A stretch of 64,000 nt of DNA, from the NCBI GenBank assembly GCA_964502175.1, contig CAZCVE010000017.1, positions 62,001 to 126,000 of the forward strand, written 5' to 3'. Below, in pieces: positions 49,846 through 57,728 of the stretch. The translations under genes were made by a program, and so were the position numbers. Every line of letters starts with the position of its first letter. The stretch's first letter is position 1. The notes below the pieces were generated by a model. The model did no database searches. It saw nothing but the letters and a program-made list of their open reading frames with translations, and had not been told where the DNA came from. Source of the stretch: JAFLCL01 sp964502175 (GTDB lineage: Bacteria > Myxococcota_A > Polyangia > Polyangiales > Sandaracinaceae).

Positions 49846-50238
49846 CTACCTTCTCGACCGCACGGACGAATCCGTGCCCTCGTTCGTGGGCGCGAGACCA
49901 TTCTCATGGGTCGCGACCAGCCCGAGGGTGCGCTCGACGCTCGCGCCGTGGACCTCGACTGACTTACGACGGCTGGTCCGGCCGCGCGTGATGCGAACGT
50001 CGCGCTTGGCGACGCCGAGGTGTGACGCGAGGAAGGCGATCAGCGCAGCATTGGCGGCGCCGTCGACTGGAGGCGCGGTCAGCGCGATCTTGAGCGCGCC
50101 GTCGTGCTCACCGAGCACCGCGTCGCGGCTCGCGCGCGGCGCGAGCTGGACCTCGAAGCGGACGCCTTGTGCGAAGGGCGAGACGAGGAGCACACCCGCC
50201 AGGCTACTCGCCCGCCGTCGCGCTCGATAGAGTCGCAT
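49846..50238 (-). CDS. DUF167 (YggU) family protein
   Basis: 130 aa. Core motifs of the family are present: VQLAPRASRDAVLGEHDGAL, LTAPPVDGAANAALIAFLA and VRITRGRTSRRKSVEVHG. The function of DUF167 proteins is not established. The start ATG (50238-50236) overlaps, back to back, the ATG of the divergent gene at 50237, so one of the two true starts is probably further inside. Confidence 0.85.
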   Translation of the reverse strand: MRLYRARRRASSLAGVLLVSPFAQGVRFEVQLAPRASRDAVLGEHDGALKIALTAPPVDGAANAALIAFLASHLGVAKRDVRITRGRTSRRKSVEVHGASVERTLGLVATHENGLAPTNEGTDSSVRSRR

Positions 50239-50845
50239 GGTGCCGAGCGAGCCCCACGTCAGCGCCGTGAACGCTCCGCGCGGACCTCTGTCGCGAGACC
50301 CGCTCGCGTGGCCCGCGCGCCTGGGTCTGTGCGCGGCGGGTCTGCTCGCGGGCGCGTCCCTCGCCGGAGGGCCGATCCACGCGGGATCGGCGGTCGTCGT
50401 CTCGGGGCTCGCGGCGGCGGTCTGGGGGACCGACAACGCGGTCTCGATGCGTTGGCCACGCGCGCGTCGGCCGCAGTGGGCCGCGCGCATGATGCTGCTC
50501 GCGAGCCTCCTGCTCGCGCTGCGGCTCGAGCTCGGAGGCGTCGGCGCGGCTGCGCTCGCCGGAGCGAGCGTCGGCATCGCGGCGCGAGAGCGAGGCCCTC
50601 GCTTCGCCGCGGACGGCGTGATCGCCACGTCGATGGGCCTCTTGCTCGGCCTCGCCTCAGCGCTCGCGCTGGCCGAGCGCGCGACGCTCGCGATCACGCT
50701 CGTCGCGTCGCTCGGCGCCGCGATGGCGCTCCTCGTCGCGACGTTCCGCGGTGGGCCCGGACGCGCGCCGGTGCGACCCGTCGACGTGGCTTGGCTCTAT
50801 GTCCTCGGTGCCGCCACGGCCCTGGCCCTCGCGCTCCCGCGCTGA
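50237..50845 (+). CDS. Multi-spanning membrane protein of unknown function
   Basis: About 202 aa with five to six hydrophobic segments (LCAAGLLAGASLAGG, AVVVSGLAAAVWG, MMLLASLLLALRL, MGLLLGLASALALA, LAITLVASLGAAMALLV, LYVLGAATALALAL). No family was recognised. The first ATG overlaps the start of the divergent DUF167 gene; a GTG at about 50266 (VNAPRGPLSRD) is an alternative. The 3' end may overlap the tail of the YdeI-type gene on the other strand. Confidence 0.65.
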   Translation: MVPSEPHVSAVNAPRGPLSRDPLAWPARLGLCAAGLLAGASLAGGPIHAGSAVVVSGLAAAVWGTDNAVSMRWPRARRPQWAARMMLLASLLLALRLELGGVGAAALAGASVGIAARERGPRFAADGVIATSMGLLLGLASALALAERATLAITLVASLGAAMALLVATFRGGPGRAPVRPVDVAWLYVLGAATALALALPR

Positions 50846-51737
50846 GCCCTCTTCGCGACTGGCTTCTTCGCGACTGGCTTCTTCGCGACTGGCTTCTTCG
50901 CGACNNNNNNNNNNNNNNNNNNNNNNNNNNNNNNNNNNNNNNNNNNNNNNNNNNNNNNNNNNNNNNNNNNNNNNNNNNNNNNNNNNNNNNNNNNNNNNNN
51001 NNNNTCTTCGCGACTGGCTTCTTCGCGACTGGCTTCTTCGCGACTGGCTTCTTCGCGACCGCCTGCTTCGCGACTGCCTGCTTCGCGACTGTCTTCTTCG
51101 CGACTGCCTTCTCGGCTGGACTTGCCGTCCTCTCCTTCAGCCGCTCTGCCGCGCCCTTGGTGAAGTAGTAGTCGCGCAGCGTGTGGCCGCCCTCGAGGAG
51201 GCGCAGCGCCACGTCGAGGCGGCGAGCGCGACCGGCTTCGGTGCGCGGTGTGCCGATGAAGTAGAGGAAGCCCTTCCGGTTACCGAGCGAGAGGCTCTCG
51301 AAGAACGCTCGGAGCTTCGGCTTCTTCGCCAGCGCAGCGGTGAAGGCTGGGGGCACCTCCATCGCTTCGATCGCGTCGAGCGAGGTCCAGCTCCCGTTCT
51401 CTTTGGCGACCTCGATGGCCCGGAGGCCCGCCGTGCACATGACGCCGGCCTCGAGGAGCTTCTCCACGCGCCGCTTGTTCGTGGCCGACCACACGCTCTT
51501 GAGCTTTCGCGGCGCGAAGAGCTGCCGGTAGCGGTGCTCGTCGATCGACGCGAGCTGGCCGTCGATCCAGCCGAAGCAGAGCGCCTCTTCCACGGCGGCG
51601 CCGTACGTGAGCTTCTGTCTGCCGCTCTGCTTCTTCCAGAAGACCAGCCAGATCGTCCCCGAGCTCGCGTGGTTGTCTTCGAGCCACGCGCGCCACGCGG
51701 CGCGATCGTCGGGGTGGACCTCGGGGCGTTCGGTCAT
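50795..51737 (-). CDS. YdeI/OmpD-associated family protein with Lys-Pro-Ala repeat tail, interrupted by assembly gap
   Basis: The N-terminal 200 residues (from ATG 51737) match the YdeI family: EVHPDDRAAWRAWL, GTIWLVFWKKQSGRQ, EEALCFGWIDGQ and RYRQLFAPRKLKSVWS. They are followed by a Lys/Ala/Val/Pro tail (KTVAKQAVAKQAV, then KKPVA units) encoded by a 15-bp repeat that runs into 100 N. If the frame holds across the gap, translation ends at TAG 50797-50795. Such basic tails resemble histone H1-like DNA-binding tails of high-GC bacteria. The true length is unknown because of the gap. Confidence 0.75.
50849..51110. repeat. 15-bp tandem repeat flanking an assembly gap
   Basis: Units of GCGACTGGCTTCTTC on both sides of the N run, with degenerate GCGACTGCCTGCTTC units at the right end. 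On the minus strand they code KKPVA/KQAVA. The repeat is evidently the cause of the failed assembly. Confidence 0.9.
50905..51004. other. Assembly gap (100 N)
   Basis: Exactly 100 N, the usual placeholder length, so the real size is unknown. Confidence 0.99.
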
Positions 51738-51750
51738 GGCGCTCCTCGTC

Positions 51751-52256
51751 TCATGGTGTCGGCTGGATCGCGACGTAGGTGGGGCCCGTGGCGTCGAGCC
51801 ACGCGAGCGCATGCTCTGCGCCCGTGGCGAGATCGACCGACACCAGCACGCGCTGGATGGGGTGGGCGACGAGCGCGTGCGTACCCCACGGCGTCACCTC
51901 GGCCTCGAGGATGAAGGCGCCGTGGGAGAGCACGAGGCGCGACGGCTCTGCGTCGGGCTCGTGGCGTCCGCCCGGTAGAGGCTCTCGCGGATCGAGCTCG
52001 CGACGAGGATTTCTGTGGTGCCGGGGATCCACGTCACGGGATACGGAACCCCGCGGATCATCGGGCTTCGCACGATCGACGGCGCGGCGGTGAGCTCGTC
52101 GGCGTCGGGCTCGCGAATGGCGGCGTCGTCCGGTACCGTCGACGGCGTGCACGCGAGCACGGTGAAACTCAGGAGGACGGTCAAACTCAGGGGCACGGCG
52201 AAGCCCACGTGCGCGACGAGCGCAGCGTCGATCGCGAGCGCGCGCCTCCGGCTCAT
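51751..52256 (-). pseudogene. Frameshifted lipoprotein gene
   Basis: ATG 52256 begins a lipoprotein (signal with LLSFTVLAC, then DDAAIREPDADEL and WIPGTTEILVASSIRESLYR). Near 51975-51985 coding moves to another frame (GRHEPDAEPSRLVLSHGAF, ATGAEHALAWLDATGPTYVA) and ends at 51751. Joined, it would be about 168 aa with a propeller-like blade. It is either a broken gene or a base error. Confidence 0.6.
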
Positions 52257-52309
52257 CGCACGAGCGTACGGCAGGGCGAGGGGCCGTGTCGCATCGCTGA
52301 GGTGTCACG

Positions 52310-53089
52310 ATGCGCGGTGACTGGCGCAATCCAGGCACCGCGCAGGTCGCGATCTTCGTCGTGATCGGCGTGCTCGCGTTCCACTGGGCATACCCGCTGA
52401 TCGACCTCGGCTTCGTCCTCGCGATCGCTGCGGTCGTCGGCGTGCTGCTCTACTTCGTCCGCACCGCGTTCGATCAACGTCGCGTCGGCGGGCCCCGCCG
52501 TGATCCTCGCTTCGCCGCGCCGGTCGACGTCCTCGACGGCGATCAGCACGACCTCGTGGGGCTTCGCCTGGCGCTCGAGCGAACCGTGGCGATCCCCGCG
52601 CTCGCGTCGCTCGACGTGGCGCTGCGGGGCAGCGAGGTCGGCAAGGCCGCGCGCGTGGCCCGCGTGCTGCTGGCCCACCGCGGGACGTGGCGGTTCGCAG
52701 GGCTCGATGCGACGCGACCGCTCCCTGCTGCCCGCGCGAGCGAGGTGTTCGATCGATGGAGCGCGGACGTGCGCAAGCGCTTCGGGGCCGCGCCTCGCGG
52801 CGAGGGTGATGCGTTTCGCCACGACTCGCTGATCGTCATCTCGCTGCACGTCGCGAGCGCGGGCCGCATGCCCGAGGTCGACGTGAACGATCCCGAGGCG
52901 GCGGCGCACGTGCTCGGCTCGCTGCGCGATCACTCGGAGACGTGGGCGACGCGCGTCGACCTCTTCAGCGCGGACCGCGGCTTCACCGCGGCAGAGCTTC
53001 GCGCCGCGGATCCGACGCTGATCGAGCTCGGTGGGAACGGAGACACCCGAGCGCCTTCCTTCATGCGCCTGCCGCGACGCGGACCTTGA
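52310..53089 (+). CDS. DUF1517-like membrane-anchored protein
   Basis: 259 aa. Two N-terminal helices (VAIFVVIGVLAFHWAY, LAIAAVVGVLLYFV) precede a soluble domain with DSLIVISLHVASAG and a C-terminal FTAAELRAADPTLIELGG. These resemble the end of DUF1517 proteins (LTxxELxxxYPxLxxL). The function is unknown. It is divergent from the broken lipoprotein gene. Confidence 0.65.
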   Translation: MRGDWRNPGTAQVAIFVVIGVLAFHWAYPLIDLGFVLAIAAVVGVLLYFVRTAFDQRRVGGPRRDPRFAAPVDVLDGDQHDLVGLRLALERTVAIPALASLDVALRGSEVGKAARVARVLLAHRGTWRFAGLDATRPLPAARASEVFDRWSADVRKRFGAAPRGEGDAFRHDSLIVISLHVASAGRMPEVDVNDPEAAAHVLGSLRDHSETWATRVDLFSADRGFTAAELRAADPTLIELGGNGDTRAPSFMRLPRRGP

Positions 53090-53122
53090 ACGCCGCTGCG
53101 TCGAGTCGGCTATGGTGCGCGC

Positions 53123-54685
53123 ATGTCACGCGCCTCTGCCCTCTCGGTCGCGCTGGGTTGCGCGCTCGCCGCGTGTGAGCCGACGGGCGATCCTGCAGAC
53201 GTCGGCGTCGACGCGCGCGAGGTCGTGGAGTCCGACGCGCCGCTGGCGTCGGAAGACGCGGGGCCGCCAGCTCCACACGAGATCGCGGACTGCACGGACG
53301 CTCCGGGCGCGGGCTTCTCGCCGCTAAGGCCACGCTGCCAGCTGTTCGTCGACGACGAGGGGCGCGCGACGTTCTTGCGTGGCGTGAACGCGCGCGTGGA
53401 GGGCCTCTTCGACGTGACGTTCGATGATGGTCGCGTCGCGCTCGAGCCGATCCCCGACTTCACAGACGAAGACGCGCGACGCATGCGCGCGCTCGGCCTC
53501 AACTTCTTGCGGCTGCCGATCCACTGGAGCGCGATCGAGCCCGTGGACGCGACGCCGCGCGCGTTCGTCGACGCGTACGTGACGCGCCTGCGCGCCGTGC
53601 TCGACGTGTGCCGCGCGCACGGCATCTACGTGCTCGTCGACTGGCATCAAGACGCGTACTCGAAGGAGATCGGCGAGGACGGCGCGCCGCTCTGGGCGAT
53701 CTCGCCAGCCCCGACGATGTTGCTCGAGGGGCCTCTCGAGGATCTGGGCGCGCGTCGCACGTCGCCCCAGGTGCTCGCTGCGTTCAGGACCTTCTTCGGA
53801 GACGACGCGCCCGGGCCTGCGCTCCGCGCGCGCTTCGGAGAGGCCGTGGTCCACGTCGCCGAGGCGCTCGCGGGCGACGACATCGTCGTCGGCTTCGAGA
53901 TCTACAACGAGCCCGTCGCGAGCGACTCGGAGACGCGTCGGCTCAACGAGGAGATCGCGACGGCGATCCACGCCGCCGACCCGTCTCGACTGTCGTTCTT
54001 CGAGCCGCCATCGATCCCGCGCAACTTCACCGATCGCGCCGCGCTCGCCACGAGCCCGTTCGCGGTGCCCGGCGGCGTGTACGCGCCGCACTCGTACACG
54101 CTCTCGTTCAACGGCACCGAGGAGCAGCGTCGCGCGTTCACGCGAGAGACGCTGCGCGTCAGCCACGCCAACGCGGAGCGCGAGGCCCGCTCGTGGGGCA
54201 CGCCGCTCGTCATCGGTGAGTGGGGCTACGACCCGAACGGGATCCGCGCAGAGGAGTACTTCACGCTGACCGTCGAGCTGATGGACGAGTACGCCGAGTC
54301 GTGGGCGCTGTGGGTCTGGAAAGAAGACTCGCAAGGCAGCTGGGGCGTCCACGACATCGACACCGCGACGGGCGCGTGGAGCGAGCGGAGCGTGGTCGTG
54401 AACGCGATCTCGCGACCGCGGCCCGAGCGCATCGCGGGCTGGCCGCACCGCTTCGCGTTCGACGCGGCGAGCGGCGTGCTCGAGATCCGCTACCGCGGCG
54501 AGGCCGCGATCGACGCGCCCACGCTCGTGTACCTGCCGGAGCGCGCACCGAGCAGCTTCGTCGTCGAGTGCGATGGCGTGACGCTGCCGGGGATCGTGCG
54601 AGCCGAGCGCACGGGGCTCGTCGAGATCCCCTGTGTCGGCGACAACGAACACATCGTCCGCGTGCGCGGTCTCGAGGGACTCTGA
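53123..54685 (+). CDS. GH5 endoglycoceramidase-like glycosidase lipoprotein
   Basis: 520 aa. The lipobox is ALAACEP (Cys about 18), followed by an Asp-rich linker. The TIM-barrel has LRGVNARVEGLFD, LVDWHQDAYSKEIG (typical of endoglycoceramidases), the acid/base Glu in FEIYNEP (about 262) and the nucleophile Glu in IGEWGYD (about 364). A C-terminal beta domain follows (about 430-520). It should hydrolyse beta-glycosidic bonds at the cell surface; glycolipids are a likely substrate because of the DWHQD motif. Start ATG 53123. Confidence 0.9.
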   Translation: MSRASALSVALGCALAACEPTGDPADVGVDAREVVESDAPLASEDAGPPAPHEIADCTDAPGAGFSPLRPRCQLFVDDEGRATFLRGVNARVEGLFDVTFDDGRVALEPIPDFTDEDARRMRALGLNFLRLPIHWSAIEPVDATPRAFVDAYVTRLRAVLDVCRAHGIYVLVDWHQDAYSKEIGEDGAPLWAISPAPTMLLEGPLEDLGARRTSPQVLAAFRTFFGDDAPGPALRARFGEAVVHVAEALAGDDIVVGFEIYNEPVASDSETRRLNEEIATAIHAADPSRLSFFEPPSIPRNFTDRAALATSPFAVPGGVYAPHSYTLSFNGTEEQRRAFTRETLRVSHANAEREARSWGTPLVIGEWGYDPNGIRAEEYFTLTVELMDEYAESWALWVWKEDSQGSWGVHDIDTATGAWSERSVVVNAISRPRPERIAGWPHRFAFDAASGVLEIRYRGEAAIDAPTLVYLPERAPSSFVVECDGVTLPGIVRAERTGLVEIPCVGDNEHIVRVRGLEGL

Positions 54686-54744
54686 CGTCGCGCGAGCACT
54701 TGGCAGGTGAAAGCGGCTCAGCTCCTCGCGTACACTGCGAGGCG

Positions 54745-55998
54745 ATGCGGGTGGATCTCGATCAAGTGCTGCGGCACTCGGGCGAGCTACAGCGAGCCCG
54801 CTCGCTCCTCGACCTGACTCGGACGATCGATCGCATCGTCCGCGAAGTGTCGCGCTATCGCGCGAGCTGGATCGCCTGGTTCGAGGCGGGCTCGCCGGAC
54901 GACGTGCGCATCGTCGCGGCGACGGGTCCCGTCGAAGAGCTGCTGCGAACGCAGCCGAGCGTGCCGCGCGGGACCTACCCGTTGCTCGACGAGGTGGCGG
55001 CCACGGGGCAGCCCGTCGTCGTGGCTGACGCGAGGCTCGATCCGCGCACCAGCAAGGAGCTGGTCGAGCGGCTCGGCAACCGCACGGTGGTGAACGTGCC
55101 GGTCACCCTCGGTGGCTCGATCCAGGGCGCGCTCGGCGCGGGTACGTTCGGCGACGAAGGCGTGCTGCCACCGACCGAGGCCGAGCTCGTCGCGCTCGTC
55201 GCGCTCGGCGCGCTGATCGGACCGGCGTTCGATCGGGTGCGCGCGCTCGAGGAGCGCGACCGCACGCTGGTCGAGCGCGCCGCGCTCGAGCGCCACCTCG
55301 AGAGCCTCCAGCGCGTGGAGATGATGGGGCTGCTCTCGGCGGGCATCGCGCACGACCTGAACAACCTCCTCGCGGTCACGGTCGCGAGCCTCGGCCGCAT
55401 CCAGCCCGAGTCGCTCGGACCCGACGGCGAGCTGCTGGTCGACGCGCTCGACGCGCTCTCGCACATCCGCGCGATCGCGAAGAACCTCGTCCACCTCGGG
55501 CGCGAGAGCACGACGGGCGCGCAGCGCGTGAGCCTGACGGAGCGCGTCGCGACGACGCTCGAGATCGTGATGCCTTCGATCCCGCGCGGCGTGCGGATCG
55601 TGCGGAGCGCGCACGGCGATCCCGTCGTCGACGCGGAGCCCACCCAGATCGATCAGGCGATCACGAACCTCGTGCTCAACGCGCGCGACGCGGTCGGTGA
55701 TGTGGGACGCATCAACGTCGACGTGAGCGAGCACGAGCTCGACGCGCGCGCAGCGCTCGATCGCCCCGGATCGCGGCCCGGACGCTACGGCGTGGTCAAG
55801 GTGCGCGACTCGGGACCGGGGATCGCGCGCGATCAGCTCGGCAAGATCTTCGATCCGCTCTTCACGACGAAGCCCGCAGGCACGGGCCTCGGGCTCGCTG
55901 TCGTCTCGCGCATCGCGGAGCGACACGGCGGCTTCGTCGCGGTGACGAGCCCGCCCGGTGAAGGCGCGTGCTTCGAGCTCTTCTTGCCCGCGCGTTGA
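54745..55998 (+). CDS. GAF-domain sensor histidine kinase
   Basis: 417 aa, no membrane helix. A GAF domain (about 20-170) is followed by the phospho-accepting helix GIAHDLNNLLA (His about 206). The ATPase domain has N-box AITNLVLNARDAV, G1 DSGPGIARD and G2 GTGLGLAVVSRIAE. It should autophosphorylate in response to a cytosolic signal bound by GAF. No response regulator is adjacent. ATG 54745 is preferred; earlier open frame is antisense-like. Confidence 0.9.
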   Translation: MRVDLDQVLRHSGELQRARSLLDLTRTIDRIVREVSRYRASWIAWFEAGSPDDVRIVAATGPVEELLRTQPSVPRGTYPLLDEVAATGQPVVVADARLDPRTSKELVERLGNRTVVNVPVTLGGSIQGALGAGTFGDEGVLPPTEAELVALVALGALIGPAFDRVRALEERDRTLVERAALERHLESLQRVEMMGLLSAGIAHDLNNLLAVTVASLGRIQPESLGPDGELLVDALDALSHIRAIAKNLVHLGRESTTGAQRVSLTERVATTLEIVMPSIPRGVRIVRSAHGDPVVDAEPTQIDQAITNLVLNARDAVGDVGRINVDVSEHELDARAALDRPGSRPGRYGVVKVRDSGPGIARDQLGKIFDPLFTTKPAGTGLGLAVVSRIAERHGGFVAVTSPPGEGACFELFLPAR

Positions 55999-56078
55999 TG
56001 GCGCTCGCAAACACTCGGAGCGGCTGGATGCGCAGCCCGGATGCGCTCCGCGAGCGTCCGACGTGGTAGAGGGGAGCC

Positions 56079-56684
56079 GTGCTCGACGCAGCACGATTCC
56101 CGACGCTCACTGCCTACCTCGCGGCGCTGCCCGAGGGCATCGCGTCGTATCCAGAGTGCCGCACGAAGGGCGCGATCGTGCGCTCGGTGCTCGATGAGGC
56201 CGACCTCACGGTGTACGCGCCGCAGCTGCCCGACGCGCTCGCCGCGTTGGTGCGCGAGCGACCGCCGCTCACGGCGTGGATCCCTGCAGCGCACGCGGAC
56301 GCGGTCTTCCAGCTCTACTGCGACACGAACGCGCCGACGGAGCAGGCGATGCTCGACTGGACGTACGAGCGCTCGACGCGCTTCGCGCGCTCACAGACCT
56401 ACCGCCACATCTTCAACGCCGCCGGCCCGCGCATGCTGCTGCGGACCGCGGTGCGGATGCACGGCTTCTTCCAGCACGGCACCGACCTCGAGGTCCCCGA
56501 GCTCACGGCCACGGGCGCCATCGTCGTGCTCAAGCACCCACCCCACTTGCACAGCCGGCTGAACCAGCTGTCGAACGTCGCGCTCCTGCGCGCGATCGTC
56601 GATCTCACCGGCGGCAAGGACGGCACCTGCGAGATGGTCGAGCACACCGCGACCTTCGCGCGCTACGTGACGAAGTGGGCGTGA
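56079..56684 (+). CDS. Hypothetical protein, possibly DUF2378-like
   Basis: 201 aa from GTG 56079. Soluble, with AWIPAAHADAVFQLYC, YRHIFNAAGPRMLLRTAVRM and GAIVVLKHPPHLHSRLNQLS. The layout recalls the myxobacterial TIGR02265/DUF2378 family, but I cannot confirm it. It converges with the truncated aconitase copy, with 12 bp between the stops. Confidence 0.65.
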   Translation: MLDAARFPTLTAYLAALPEGIASYPECRTKGAIVRSVLDEADLTVYAPQLPDALAALVRERPPLTAWIPAAHADAVFQLYCDTNAPTEQAMLDWTYERSTRFARSQTYRHIFNAAGPRMLLRTAVRMHGFFQHGTDLEVPELTATGAIVVLKHPPHLHSRLNQLSNVALLRAIVDLTGGKDGTCEMVEHTATFARYVTKWA

Positions 56685-56695
56685 GCCCACCCGCG

Positions 56696-57227
56696 GTCAG
56701 AGCTCGGCGAGGAGCTTGGCGGGGTCGACGATCTTGCCTGCGATCGCGCTCGCGGCGACCGTGAGCGGGCTCGCGAGGTAGACCTGTCCGGGGCCCGAGC
56801 GACCGGGGAAGTTGCGGTTGATCGCGCTCACGGTGATGCGGTCGACCTTGTCGCTCACGCCAGGGCCTGCGTTGATGCACGCGCCACAGCTCGGGTTGAT
56901 GAGCTCCACGCCGGCGTCCTCGAAGAGCTTCACGTAGCCCTTCTCTTCCGCGTAGCGACGGATGTGCTGGCTGCCGAACTGGATGTACGCCTTCACGCCG
57001 GGCGCGACGCGCTTGCCCTTCGCGAGCGCCTTGCCGAGCACGAGCGCGTACTGATCCATGTCGGCCTTCTTGCCGCCCGTGCACGAGCCGCCGTACGCGA
57101 TGTCGATCGGCACCTCGCCTGTGAACGTGCCCATGTCCACGCCGTTGCGAGGATCGCCGGGCGTCGCGAGCATCACGGGCACCTCGGCGAGGTCGATGTC
57201 GAACGTCTCGAGGTATTGCGCGTCCGG
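56696..57227 (-). pseudogene. Truncated duplicate of the aconitase-family 3' end
   Basis: 532 bp matching 59941-60472 with two differences seen. It encodes the last 176 residues and stop of the aconitase-superfamily gene, including the Cys motif NPSCGACINAGPG. It has no proper start and lacks the rest of the active site, so it is a remnant, not a gene. Confidence 0.9.
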
Positions 57228-57234
57228 CCTCCCC

Positions 57235-57684
57235 TCATCTCAACACTGCGAAGCAGGCCCGCGGCATGTCGTATGGGTAGCCCGCAGCTTCGCTCACGTT
57301 CACGCAGCGCGTCGGCGGCGGACAATCGGCATCGACCTCACAGGGATACAGACAGAAACCACCGCCCTCGTTGCGTGGAATGGTGTACGCGCACTCGAGG
57401 CCAGGGGGGTCGGTCGGTTCTGTCCCTCTGCAGCCGGTCGCTATCCAGGGCTGACAACCGAGCGGTGCACAGACACACACTTCTGACAAGCGTCCACCGA
57501 CCGCGACGGTGCCTCGGAGTACCGTCCAAGTTCGGGTTCCGCGGTCGGGTGGGCACTCCCCTCCCGTCCCTCCGGAAGGCAGACATGCCGCGAGCGGCGT
57601 GCCCGCGTCCAGGGGCGCGGCCGCGTCAGGGATCCGCTCGTGGGCGCGGTAGCACCCCACCAGCACCAAGGCTCCCGCCATCAT
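57235..57684 (-). CDS. Small Cys-rich lipoprotein in duplicated cassette
   Basis: 149 aa. ATG 57684 (or the next codon, also ATG) gives MMAGALVLVGCYRAH, lipobox LVGC. The mature part is Cys-rich (CVCAPLGCQPW, CLYPCEVDADCPPPTRC). The function is unknown. It ends 8 bp from the truncated aconitase copy and follows the larger surface-protein gene by 44 bp; both belong to the cassette between the 532-bp repeats. Confidence 0.7.
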   Translation of the reverse strand: MMAGALVLVGCYRAHERIPDAAAPLDAGTPLAACLPSGGTGGECPPDRGTRTWTVLRGTVAVGGRLSEVCVCAPLGCQPWIATGCRGTEPTDPPGLECAYTIPRNEGGGFCLYPCEVDADCPPPTRCVNVSEAAGYPYDMPRACFAVLR

Positions 57685-57728
57685 CACTCGATGTCGAGGA
57701 CGACGCAGCCCACTTCGTCGGTCCATGT

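Noticed and set aside
50849..51110. Repeat block as a CRISPR array or origin
   Set aside because: 15-bp contiguous units coding KKPVA; no spacers, no DnaA-box pattern.
56697..57182. Truncated aconitase copy as a functional small gene
   Set aside because: Only the last quarter of the protein, no ribosome site, near-exact copy of the full gene nearby.
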